From Sedimenticola sp. (GTDB taxonomy: Bacteria > Pseudomonadota > Gammaproteobacteria > Chromatiales > Chromatiaceae), in the NCBI GenBank assembly GCA_027068795.1, contig JAMOMB010000139.1:1-32056 (forward strand): a stretch of 32,056 bases of DNA. The letters run 5' to 3'. The notes beneath the pieces are model-generated. The model made no database searches and was not told where the DNA came from. It was given only the letters and a program-made list of their open reading frames with translations. Positions 7,714 to 16,387 of the stretch are shown here, piece by piece (the stretch's first letter is position 1; each line of letters begins with the position of its first letter). The translations under genes were made by a program, and so were the position numbers.

Positions 7714-8589
7714 ATGATTCAGGGTAGTATGGTGGCGCTGGTTACGCCGATGATGGCGGATGGAGCTGTCGATCAGGTGGCGCTGTACAAACTGCTGGAT
7801 TGGCATGTGGAGCAGGGCACGGACGCAATTGTCGCCATGGGCACCACCGGGGAATCCGCTACCCTGGATGAGAAGGAGCATTGCGAGATGATCCGGCTCG
7901 TGGTGGCGCATGTCGCTGGACGCATTCCTGTAGTGGCGGGTACGGGAGCCAATTCCACCACGGAAGCCATCAGCCTTACGCGCTGTGCTTCCCAAGCGGG
8001 CGCCGACGCCTGCTTGCTGGTGACGCCCTATTACAACAAGCCAACCCAGGAAGGCCTGTACCTGCACCACAAAGCCATTGCCGAAGCCGTGGACATTCCC
8101 CAGATCCTGTACAATGTGCCGGGCCGAACCGCTTGCGACATGCTTCCTGAGACCGTGGGCCGCTTGTCGGGAATCCCCAATATCGTTGGCGTGAAGGAGG
8201 CCACGGGCGATCTGCGCCGTATCGGCGCCATTCGTGCGCTGGCGGGAGAGGACTTTGCCATCTACAGTGGCGATGACGCCACGGGCTGCGCTGCCATGCT
8301 TGCGGGCGGAAATGGCGTGATTTCAGTGACCGCCAATGTTGCGCCGGCGCTCATGGCGCAGTTGTGCAAGGCTGCGCTGGAGGGGGATCGCGCCGCAGCA
8401 GAGGCCATTGACGCCAAACTGGCGGCGCTGCATGAGAAACTGTTCCTGGAGGCCAACCCGATTCCGGTGAAGTGGGCGCTGGCGGAAATGGGCATGATCC
8501 AGAAGGGCATCCGTCTGCCGCTTACCTGGTTGTCGGCGGAATACCACCAGCCCTTGCGCCAGGCCATGAGTCAGGCGGGGCTCATCTGA
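7714..8589 (+). CDS. dapA: 4-hydroxy-tetrahydrodipicolinate synthase
   Basis: MIQGSMVALVTPMMADGAVD, GTTGESATLDEKEH, YYNKPTQEGLYLHHKAIAE, LYNVPGRT, GVKEATGDL motifs. Confidence 0.98.
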   Translation: MIQGSMVALVTPMMADGAVDQVALYKLLDWHVEQGTDAIVAMGTTGESATLDEKEHCEMIRLVVAHVAGRIPVVAGTGANSTTEAISLTRCASQAGADACLLVTPYYNKPTQEGLYLHHKAIAEAVDIPQILYNVPGRTACDMLPETVGRLSGIPNIVGVKEATGDLRRIGAIRALAGEDFAIYSGDDATGCAAMLAGGNGVISVTANVAPALMAQLCKAALEGDRAAAEAIDAKLAALHEKLFLEANPIPVKWALAEMGMIQKGIRLPLTWLSAEYHQPLRQAMSQAGLI

Positions 8590-8633
8590 GTGACAACAAT
8601 AGCCATCCATGGATGGCCGGGATAAACAAGTTT

Positions 8634-9794
8634 ATGAATGTCAGTACCAAACGCTTTCTCATTCTGGTGGCGCCCGTATCTCTGTTCGTACTTGGGGGCT
8701 GTGGTTCTACCGGGTTGGACAAGGTCTTGCCAGACAAGAAAGTCGAGTATAAAAAGGAAGTCATTGCTGACAGGCATCTTGAAGTTCCTCCCGATCTCAC
8801 CTCCAGCCGCATCGAAAACAGAATCCCCGGACTGGAAGGCGGAACCACGACTTATTCCGAATACAAAGGCGTGCGTCAAGAGGTGGCGGGTGCGGGCCTG
8901 CGGGCCACCAACAAGAACGTGTTGCCGGAAAATCCGGCGATCAAGGTCATGCGCGAAGGCAAGGATCGCTGGTTGGTGATCAAGGCGCCGGCGGATGCAG
9001 TTTGGGACAAGGTGCTGGATTTCTGGCAGGAAAACGGCATTCTTCTCGATCAGCAGGATCCCAGTATTGGCGTCATGGAAACCAGTTGGCTGGAGAACAA
9101 GGCCAATGTAAGTAGCGGCTTTATCACGGATTTCATTCAGGGTTTCTTCGAAGGCGCCTATGATGCGGGGATCCGGGACCGCTTCCGGATTCGCCTGGAA
9201 CGCGGCGAGGAGCCGGGAACCACGGAACTGTATCTGGTGCACTTCGGCATGGAGCAGGATTTTGTTACTGCCGCCAACAATGAAGATGACCAGATCTACT
9301 GGAAGATCCGCCCCCGTGATCCGGGCCTGGAGGCGATCATGCTGAACAAGCTGATGGTTTATCTGGGACTGGCGGAAGCCGAGGCCAAGGCGGCGCTGGC
9401 CGCCGCAAAAGAGCTGGATGGCGTAAAGTCGCGCATGGTCAAGGGGCGTGACGGGGTGGAGCTGCGCATCTCCGAGCCTTTCTCCCGTGCCTGGCGGCTG
9501 GCGGGTCTGGCGCTGGATCGTGTGGGTTTCATGGTGGAAGACCGCAATCGCTCCCGTGGCATCTACTATGTTCGCTACAACGACCCCATGGCCGGGGAAA
9601 GCAAGGGCGGATGGCTGTCCAGACTGGCATTCTGGCGCAATGATGACAAGGTGGATGAGGCGGCCCTGTACCAGGTGCAACTGGCGTCCACGGATGATGG
9701 CACGCGGCTGCGCGTGGCGGATGAACAGGGCAAGTTGCTGGATGGCGATACGGCGCAGCGCATCCTGACCTTGATCCAGGAACAGCTGAAGTAG
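8634..9794 (+). CDS. bamC: Outer membrane assembly lipoprotein BamC (NlpB/DapX)
   Basis: Signal peptide with lipobox (VSLFVLGGCGS), LDKVLPDKKVEYKKE....LEVPPDLT, immediately downstream of dapA. Start set at ATG 8634. Confidence 0.92.
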   Translation: MNVSTKRFLILVAPVSLFVLGGCGSTGLDKVLPDKKVEYKKEVIADRHLEVPPDLTSSRIENRIPGLEGGTTTYSEYKGVRQEVAGAGLRATNKNVLPENPAIKVMREGKDRWLVIKAPADAVWDKVLDFWQENGILLDQQDPSIGVMETSWLENKANVSSGFITDFIQGFFEGAYDAGIRDRFRIRLERGEEPGTTELYLVHFGMEQDFVTAANNEDDQIYWKIRPRDPGLEAIMLNKLMVYLGLAEAEAKAALAAAKELDGVKSRMVKGRDGVELRISEPFSRAWRLAGLALDRVGFMVEDRNRSRGIYYVRYNDPMAGESKGGWLSRLAFWRNDDKVDEAALYQVQLASTDDGTRLRVADEQGKLLDGDTAQRILTLIQEQLK

Positions 9795-9808
9795 CCACCA
9801 TTGTTTCC

Positions 9809-10600
9809 GTGTTGAAGTTTGCTTCCCTGGGTAGCGGCAGCCGGGGCAACGCCACCCTGATCCAGGCCGGCGACACCTGCTTGCTGCTGGACAACGGCTT
9901 TTCTCTGCGTGAACTGGAATCGCGCCTGGCGCGCCTGGATCTTCATGCGGAAGAAATCAATGCAGTGCTGGTGACCCATGAACATGGCGATCATATCAAG
10001 GGTGTGGGTCCCCTGGCGCGCAAGTACCGGATGCCCGTGTGGATGACCCACGGAACCTGGCGCAACGCCCCTTGTGGCGAAGTGCCGGAACTGCGGCTGT
10101 TCGGCACCCATACCCCGGCCTTTACTATTGGCGATATTGAGGTGGCGCCCTTTGCCGTGCCCCATGACGCCCGCGAGCCATCCCAGTTCGTTTTTTCCCA
10201 TCAACGCCTGAAGTTCGGGGTTCTTACCGACGCCGGCAGCTTTACGCCCCATGTGGTCGCGGCGATTTGCGATGTGGACGCCCTGCTGCTGGAATGCAAT
10301 CATGACCTGCAAATGCTGCGTGATGGCCCCTATCCGCCGCGCCTGCAGCAGCGGGTGGGTGGAAACTACGGACATTTGAGCAATGGCCAGGCGGCGCAAC
10401 TGCTCTCGCAGATCGATCATGGCAAGCTGCAGCATCTGCTGGCCGGGCATCTGAGTGAAAAAAACAACTGCCCGGATCTGGTGAGACAATCTCTGGAGGC
10501 GGTGTGCCAGACATTGTCCGGGCGCATTTCCCTGCTTCACCAGGATGGCGGGGATGGCTGGTTTGCGCTTCAGCCGCGCGTCTCTTTTTCACCCAGCTGA
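9809..10600 (+). CDS. MBL-fold metallohydrolase, YycJ/WalJ-like
   Basis: GTG start; LKFASLGSGSRGNATLI, VTHEHGDHIKG, GVLTDAGSFTPHVV, HLSNGQAAQLL motifs. Confidence 0.9.
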   Translation: MLKFASLGSGSRGNATLIQAGDTCLLLDNGFSLRELESRLARLDLHAEEINAVLVTHEHGDHIKGVGPLARKYRMPVWMTHGTWRNAPCGEVPELRLFGTHTPAFTIGDIEVAPFAVPHDAREPSQFVFSHQRLKFGVLTDAGSFTPHVVAAICDVDALLLECNHDLQMLRDGPYPPRLQQRVGGNYGHLSNGQAAQLLSQIDHGKLQHLLAGHLSEKNNCPDLVRQSLEAVCQTLSGRISLLHQDGGDGWFALQPRVSFSPS

Positions 10601-11646
10601 TTCAGCGCCCAATCGATGTGTTCTCGCACCAGGGCGCTGGCCTGGGTACGGGTGCGGTGTAATGCCGAAATGACCTCGGGCCGCGGATGGCCGTTGCCCA
10701 GGGCCACGGCGATATTGCGCTGCCAGCGCTCATGGCCGATGCGGCGTATGGCAGAGCCTTCCGTGCGCTTGAGGAAGAGACTTTCATCCCAGGAGAACAG
10801 CTCCAGCAGGCTGGCCTGATCCAGCCCCTGGCGGGGCAGGAAATCCGCTTCCGGGGTAGGCGTGGCGAAGCGATTCCAGGGACAGACCATCATGCAGTCG
10901 TCACAGCCGTAGATGTGGTTGCCCATGAGCGGGCGCAGCGGTTCGGGAATCGGCCCGAACCGTTCGATTGTCAGATAGGAAATGCAGCGCCTGGCGTCGA
11001 GCTGATAGGGTGCGACAATGGCCCGGGTCGGGCAGATGTCGATGCAGGCGGTGCAACTGCCGCAGTGTTCCTGTACCGGCTTGTCTACAGGCAGGGGCAA
11101 ATCGGTATACAGCTCTCCGAGAAAGAACCAGGAGCCTGCGCGGCGATGGATGATGTTGGTGTGCTTGCCCATCCAGCCCAGACCGGCTTTCACCGCCAGG
11201 GGCTTTTCCAGTACGGGGGCGGAATCGACAAACACCCGGTAACCGAACTCGCCAATGTCTTCACGGATGCGCAGCGCCAGCTTTTGCAGGCGTTTGCGCA
11301 TGAGCTTGTGGTAATCCCGCCCCAGGGCGTAGCGCGAGATGAAGGCGGCGGCAGGATCCTGCTGTACGGCTTCGGCATCGTCCTCCGGCGGCAGATAATC
11401 CATGCGCACGGAGATCACCCGGAGGGTGCCGGGCACCAACTCTCCGGGGCGGAAGCGCTTGCTGCCGTGCTTCCACATATACTCCATATCGGCAAGCCTT
11501 CCTTGCGCCACGGACTGCTCCAGGCGCTTGGCGGCCAGGCGCAGGTCGGTATCGGTAATGCCGGTTTGCTGGAAACCAAGAGCAGCGGACCAGGTCTTGA
11601 TTCTGGCGGCGAGGGCGGCAAGTTCTTTGGCATCCAGATGAGACAT
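10570..11646 (-). CDS. queG: Epoxyqueuosine reductase
   Basis: Two [4Fe-4S] motifs CGSCTACIDICPTRAI and CDDCMMVCPWN, DSAPVLEKPLAVKAGLGWMGKHTNII. Divergent from nnr as in E. coli. Start at ATG 11646. Confidence 0.96.
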   Translation of the reverse strand: MSHLDAKELAALAARIKTWSAALGFQQTGITDTDLRLAAKRLEQSVAQGRLADMEYMWKHGSKRFRPGELVPGTLRVISVRMDYLPPEDDAEAVQQDPAAAFISRYALGRDYHKLMRKRLQKLALRIREDIGEFGYRVFVDSAPVLEKPLAVKAGLGWMGKHTNIIHRRAGSWFFLGELYTDLPLPVDKPVQEHCGSCTACIDICPTRAIVAPYQLDARRCISYLTIERFGPIPEPLRPLMGNHIYGCDDCMMVCPWNRFATPTPEADFLPRQGLDQASLLELFSWDESLFLKRTEGSAIRRIGHERWQRNIAVALGNGHPRPEVISALHRTRTQASALVREHIDWALNQLGEKETRG

Positions 11647-11686
11647 GGCGGTAGAATAGAACAAAACCATTGCTCCGTCTCCACCT

Positions 11687-13201
11687 ATGAACCACCGTCG
11701 CTCCATCGCCGGCAAGCCGCATCTGCCAACCGCCCTGTACCTGGCGCAGCAGCTGCGCGAGATGGATCGTCTCGCTATCGAAGTCCATGGCATTCCCGGT
11801 GATGAGCTGATGCAGCGGGCGGGGCAGGCGGCTTTTGCACTGCTGCGCCATCGCTGGCCTCGAGCGAGAAAAATCCTTGTGCTCGCCGGGACGGGAAACA
11901 ACGGCGGTGACGGTTTTGTGGTGGCGCGGCTGGCGCTGCGGGCAGGGCTGCAGGTTCAGGTGCTGCAGCTGGGTGAGCGGCAGCGGATTGCCGGGGATGC
12001 GCTGCTCAATGCGCAACGCTATGACGCCCTTTCCGGCGAATGGCGAACCTTTGCCGGTGAGTTGCCCCCGGATGTGGATCTGATCGTGGATGCCGTGTTC
12101 GGCACCGGTCTGGAGCGCGAGGTGGAAGGCCAATGGGCCCAGGCAATCATGGCGGTGAACGCCTCGCCCAGACCGGTGCTGGCTCTGGATATTCCTTCCG
12201 GTCTGCATGCGGATACGGGCAAGATCCTGGGGGTGGCGGTGCAGGCGGAGGCATGTATCAGTTTCATTGGCCTCAAAAGGGGCATGTTCACAGCGGATGG
12301 GCCGGCATGTTGCGGCGACATACAGTTTGATGCCCTGGGGATGCCGGAGCAACTGTATTCCCGCCTGACTCCTTCCGCCAGGCGGCTGGATTGGTTGCGG
12401 CAACGGCGGCTTCTGCAGCCGCGCCCGCCCACCGCCCACAAGGGTATGTACGGACATGTGCTGGTGGTTGGGGGTGATCTGGGTTTTGGCGGGGCAGCCC
12501 GCCTGTGTGCAGAGGCGGCATTGCGCACTGGCGCCGGGCTGGTCAGCCTGGCCACGCGGGCCGAGCATGTGCCTGCGGTGCTGGCGGCGCGACCGGAGAT
12601 CATGGCGCATGGCGTGGGGGAGTCTTCGCAGTTGCAGGCTTTGCTGGACAAAGCGACAGTGGTGGCTCTGGGGCCTGGGTTGGGAACATCCGGCTGGGGA
12701 AGATCCCTGTGGCGGCAACTGAGGGATGCCGAGCTGCCTCTGGTGCTGGATGCAGATGCCCTGAATCTGCTCGCCCGATCCGCCGGGCGCGGCGACAACT
12801 GGGTGCTCACACCTCATCCGGGGGAAGCCGCCAGGTTGCTGGGTTGCAGCACCGAAGCCGTCCATGCAGACCGCTTTGCCGCTGTCGAACAATTGCAACA
12901 GCGTTATGGCGGCGTTGCCGTGCTGAAGGGCGCCGGAACCCTCATTCAAAGTAGCAACGGCAGGCCGGCAATCTGTTCCGAGGGTAACCCCGGCATGGCC
13001 AGCGGCGGTATGGGGGATGTGTTAACCGGCGTGATCGCGGGCTTCATTGCCCAGGGTTGGGATCTGCCCAGTGCCGCCAGGCTTGGCGTATGCCTGCATG
13101 GGGCCGCGGCGGACAAGGCGGCGCGGGCTGGCGAGCGGGGCCTGCTGGCTGGTGATCTCATGTCGCAGATCAGGCGTTTGGCGAACCCCGGCAATGAATG
13201 A
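11687..13201 (+). CDS. nnr: Bifunctional NAD(P)H-hydrate epimerase / ADP-dependent NAD(P)H-hydrate dehydratase
   Basis: YjeF N-domain (LVLAGTGNNGGDGFVVARL) and carbohydrate kinase-like C-domain (GKAR-like AHKGMYGHVLVVGGDLGFGGA, NPGMASGGMGDVLTGVIAG). Confidence 0.96.
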   Translation: MNHRRSIAGKPHLPTALYLAQQLREMDRLAIEVHGIPGDELMQRAGQAAFALLRHRWPRARKILVLAGTGNNGGDGFVVARLALRAGLQVQVLQLGERQRIAGDALLNAQRYDALSGEWRTFAGELPPDVDLIVDAVFGTGLEREVEGQWAQAIMAVNASPRPVLALDIPSGLHADTGKILGVAVQAEACISFIGLKRGMFTADGPACCGDIQFDALGMPEQLYSRLTPSARRLDWLRQRRLLQPRPPTAHKGMYGHVLVVGGDLGFGGAARLCAEAALRTGAGLVSLATRAEHVPAVLAARPEIMAHGVGESSQLQALLDKATVVALGPGLGTSGWGRSLWRQLRDAELPLVLDADALNLLARSAGRGDNWVLTPHPGEAARLLGCSTEAVHADRFAAVEQLQQRYGGVAVLKGAGTLIQSSNGRPAICSEGNPGMASGGMGDVLTGVIAGFIAQGWDLPSAARLGVCLHGAAADKAARAGERGLLAGDLMSQIRRLANPGNE

Positions 13202-13679
13202 GCAGACCGTCTACTGTTCTTCCGAACAGCAGCAGATGCTGCTGGGCGGCTGCCTGGCGCAGGCCTTTGCCGGCAGGCCACTGCTGATCTTTCTGCATGG
13301 GGATCTGGGTGCGGGCAAAACCACTCTGGTGAGAGGCTACTTGCGTGGACTGGGCTATGAGGGCGCCGTGCGCAGCCCCACCTATACCCTGGTGGAGCCA
13401 TACCCCTTGGGGGATCTGACTGTATACCACCTGGATCTGTATCGCCTTTCCGATCCCGAAGAGCTGGAATTTCTTGGTGGCAGAGAAATTTTCAGCGGCA
13501 ATCATCAGGTGTTGGTGGAGTGGCCGGAAAAAGGCCGTGGCTGGTTGCCGGAGCCGGATCTCCATCTGATCCTGCATCACCGCGGGCACGGGCGCCGCCT
13601 GGAATTGCGCTGCAAAACGGTGGATTGCATGCGGCAGGTGGCCCGGTGCGCTGCGCTGCTATCTGAAGCGGAGTCTTAG
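13194..13679 (+). CDS. tsaE: tRNA (adenosine(37)-N6)-threonylcarbamoyltransferase complex ATPase
   Basis: LHGDLGAGKTTLVRGYLRGLG, VRSPTYTLVEPY, HLDLYRL. ATG at 13194 overlaps the nnr stop. Confidence 0.95.
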   Translation: MNEQTVYCSSEQQQMLLGGCLAQAFAGRPLLIFLHGDLGAGKTTLVRGYLRGLGYEGAVRSPTYTLVEPYPLGDLTVYHLDLYRLSDPEELEFLGGREIFSGNHQVLVEWPEKGRGWLPEPDLHLILHHRGHGRRLELRCKTVDCMRQVARCAALLSEAES

Positions 13680-13695
13680 ATAAGGCCCTTATCTA
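13677..13695. other. 19-bp near-perfect palindrome at tsaE stop codon
   Basis: TAGATAAGG-C-CCTTATCTA; no downstream T-tract. Confidence 0.6.
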
Positions 13696-13776
13696 CCCGA
13701 AAACGCTAGAAAAAATATTCTTCCTGTGCTATTTTTTAAAAAAGGGGTATTTTCTGCTAGTGATTTTTGTGGGGTC

Positions 13777-15123
13777 ATGAACATACATCGCGTGAAAAAA
13801 ATCATTTTTTTGCTGTCTCTGTTCTGCCTGATATTGCCTGGCTTGGCAATGGCGAATACCAGCATTCACGGGGTGCGTATGTGGAATGCTCCGGATCATA
13901 CCCGCCTGGTGTTTGACGTCAGCAAGCAGGTTCAGCACCGCCTCTTTTCCCTGCAAGGCCCCCACCGGCTGGTGATCGATTTCGAGCAAACCGCCCTCAA
14001 GACCCAACTGAAGGCCGACCGCTTCAAGAGCAGACATGTTTCCACCTTGCGCTACGCCTCGCAGCCGGATGGCAAGTTGCGGGTTGTTCTCGATCTGACC
14101 CAAGCGGTGCGTCCCCGCAGCTTCATGCTCAGGCCCAGCGGGCAATACGGGCATCGCCTGGTGATCGACCTCTACGACAAAAAAGACGCCGCTGCTGCAG
14201 TGCAGAAGGTGAAGAAAAACACCAACCCGCGCGGGGGCAGGGATGTTGTGATCGCCATTGATGCCGGCCATGGTGGTGAAGATCCGGGTGCTTTGGGCAG
14301 CGTGCTGAAAACAAAGGAAAAAGTAATCACCCTGGCCATAGCGCGCAAGTTGAAAAAACTCATTGATGCAGAACCCGGCATGCGTGCGGTGCTTACGCGC
14401 ACGGGTGACTATTACGTCGGCCTGCGCAAGCGCATGAAAATCGCCCGCCGCGAACATGCTGATTTCTTTGTCTCCATTCATGCGGACGCGTTCCGTAACA
14501 AGAAGGCGAAAGGGGCCTCGGTGTTCGTGCTTTCCAACCGCGGCGCTTCCAGCGAGGCGGCCCGCTGGCTGGCGGCAAAGGAAAACGCGGCGGATCTGGT
14601 CGGGGGTGTGAGCCTGGACGGCAAGGATGATGTGCTGGCGTCCGTGCTTCTCGACCTGGCGCAAACCGGCACCCTGGCGGCGAGCATGCGCGCGGCGCGC
14701 ACGGTGCACAGGGAAATGGGGCGGATCGGCACTCTTCATGGCAACAAGGTGCAAAACGCCGGTTTCATGGTGCTCAAATCCCCGGATATTCCTTCCATGC
14801 TGGTGGAAACCGGATTCATCTCCAACCCTTCGGAAGAGCGCAAGCTGGCCAGCGCCTCCTACCAGAAGAAAGTGGCGAAAGCCGTTTTCAGGGGGATTCG
14901 CGAGTATTTCCACAGCGAGCCTCCCTTGGGCACTCGCCTGGCCATGCTGAAACAACAGAAAAACCAGAAACCGTCTGCGGCGCGCTATGTCATTCGTCGT
15001 GGAGACACCTTGTCCACCATCGCCAGTCGCCACAAGGTCAGCATCGCCGCCTTGCGCAGCGTAAATCGCATTACCAGCGACCGTATTCGCGTTGGTCAGG
15101 TATTGCGCATTCCCAGCACCTGA
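13777..15123 (+). CDS. amiB: N-acetylmuramoyl-L-alanine amidase (AMIN + amidase_3 + LysM), AmiB-like
   Basis: AMIN region (IHGVRMWNAPDHTRLVFDVS), amidase_3 (VIAIDAGHGGEDPGALG, VLTRTGDYYVGLRKR, ADFFVSIHADAF, MLVETGFISNPSEE), C-terminal LysM (YVIRRGDTLSTIASRHKVSIAALRSVN). Synteny with tsaE. Confidence 0.93.
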   Translation: MNIHRVKKIIFLLSLFCLILPGLAMANTSIHGVRMWNAPDHTRLVFDVSKQVQHRLFSLQGPHRLVIDFEQTALKTQLKADRFKSRHVSTLRYASQPDGKLRVVLDLTQAVRPRSFMLRPSGQYGHRLVIDLYDKKDAAAAVQKVKKNTNPRGGRDVVIAIDAGHGGEDPGALGSVLKTKEKVITLAIARKLKKLIDAEPGMRAVLTRTGDYYVGLRKRMKIARREHADFFVSIHADAFRNKKAKGASVFVLSNRGASSEAARWLAAKENAADLVGGVSLDGKDDVLASVLLDLAQTGTLAASMRAARTVHREMGRIGTLHGNKVQNAGFMVLKSPDIPSMLVETGFISNPSEERKLASASYQKKVAKAVFRGIREYFHSEPPLGTRLAMLKQQKNQKPSAARYVIRRGDTLSTIASRHKVSIAALRSVNRITSDRIRVGQVLRIPST

Positions 15124-15135
15124 TATTTGTATTTG

Positions 15136-15301
15136 CCCGGCAACCATTCCGTTTATGTTCAGCCGCCACGAGCGTGTTCGCGGCAAGGCGTCATGCCGCC
15201 GGCAGGGTGATTCCCTGTCAAGGTGCGGCAACGATGTCCACGAACGCGCTCGCGACCCGGCTTGCATCTGGTATCCTGTACCTAGCCAAATGGTTGCCGG
15301 G
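15136..15301 (-). repeat. Palindromic intergenic element, copy B, bounded by perfect 13-bp inverted repeats
   Basis: CCCGGCAACCATT (15136-15148) is the exact reverse complement of AATGGTTGCCGGG (15289-15301). Inner arms near GAGCGTGTTCGCGG and CCACGAACGCGCTC. Core ATTCCCTGTCAAGGTGCGGC (15210-15229) is the exact reverse complement of copy A core. Confidence 0.6.
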
Positions 15302-15336
15302 TGCGTGATTTGTGATATCGAGAGCACAAAAATGTT

Positions 15337-15365
15337 TTGTTAATTGTGGATGGGCGTGGTATAAA
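15337..15365 (+). promoter_or_regulatory. Strong-looking sigma70 promoter in AT-rich region upstream of fccAB
   Basis: TTGTTA - 17 nt - TATAAA; would give a leader of roughly 415 nt before fccA. Confidence 0.5.
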
Positions 15366-15790
15366 ATCACACAAAACAAATAACGAACAATAACAACATA
15401 TTAGCTTTTGTTGATCAGCTTTAACAGGAATCCAGGGGGTGTGGCTGCATTGTGTTAAAAGATAATTGGGGGCGCATCAGGTTTGTTTATAGGGATTTGT
15501 TATAGGTCCCGATGGATCGACCTCCAAACATTTGTAGTCAAACAATGCTTAAATCCAATGGGGTCCTACTTGAACATTACAGCATTATCTCTTGCTGGAT
15601 TCTGCAGTAAAGCTGGTTGATTGCCCTCTCAGGCGCGGTGTTATGCGCAGAGAAACCGGACACTGGGCACGTCCACTCAATTAGAGCGTGCTGGCGACGC
15701 TGTGTCGGTATTTTCGTATGACATATAAGTTGCCGGGCATTCGGTTGTCGGATGTAGCTCTTAACCAGCGAATATCCTGAAGGAGGATTT

Positions 15791-16387
15791 ATGAAGAGAA
15801 AACTAGCTCTCAGTGCTGTGTTGATCGTCAGTGGATTTGCGTTCAGCACATCTGCCGTGGCGGAGACACCCAGCGCGGCCATGCTTGCCTATACTTGCGC
15901 GGGTTGTCATGGTACCAACGGCAACAGCCATGGCCCGGCCACGCCTTCCCTGGCGGGCGCATCCAAGGACTATATCGTCGAGATAATGGAGTATTATGCC
16001 TCCGGTGAGCGCGCTTCGACCATTATGGGCCGTATTGCAAAGGGATATACGAAAGAAGAGATCGAGGCGATGGCGGATTTCTTTTCCAAGCAGAAATTCG
16101 TACCGGCAAAAGGACAGAAGTTTGATCCCAAGCTGGCCAAGAAGGGTGCGAAGCTGCATGACAAATACTGTGAAAAATGCCATGAAGATGGTGGTGCCTC
16201 ATCCGAGGACGATACCGGAATCCTGGCCGGCCAATGGACGCCCTATTTGAAATACACCCTCGCGGACATGATGGCGGGCAAAAGCCATATGTCGAAGAAG
16301 ATGAAGAAGAAACTGAAGAAATTGCACAAGAAGGCGGGTGACGCCGGTATTGAACAGTTGCTTCACTACTACGCCAGCAAGCAGTGA
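15791..16387 (+). CDS. fccA: Flavocytochrome c sulfide dehydrogenase, diheme cytochrome subunit
   Basis: Signal peptide; two CXXCH motifs (CAGCH, CEKCH). AGGAGG RBS. Immediately upstream of fccB with 4-nt overlap. Confidence 0.9.
   Translation: MKRKLALSAVLIVSGFAFSTSAVAETPSAAMLAYTCAGCHGTNGNSHGPATPSLAGASKDYIVEIMEYYASGERASTIMGRIAKGYTKEEIEAMADFFSKQKFVPAKGQKFDPKLAKKGAKLHDKYCEKCHEDGGASSEDDTGILAGQWTPYLKYTLADMMAGKSHMSKKMKKKLKKLHKKAGDAGIEQLLHYYASKQ

Noticed and set aside
11261-12949. 562-aa minus-strand ORF spanning queG 5' end and nnr
   Set aside because: Out of frame with queG and antisense to nnr; both real genes have diagnostic motifs.
13729-15327. 532-aa minus-strand ORF
   Set aside because: Antisense to amiB, whose AMIN, amidase_3 and LysM motifs are clear; no family recognised in the antisense product.
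15316-15330. TTGTG...CACAA dyad as possible CRP site
   Set aside because: Spacing between the half-sites does not match CRP (TGTGA-N6-TCACA); likely coincidental.
15405-15425. Possible FNR-like half site TTGATCAGCTTTAA upstream of fccAB
   Set aside because: Only one half matches TTGAT-N4-ATCAA; too weak to claim a site.
15577-15882. 101-aa minus-strand ORF overlapping fccA 5' end
   Set aside because: Overlaps the fccA RBS and signal peptide antisense, no similarity recognised, random composition.
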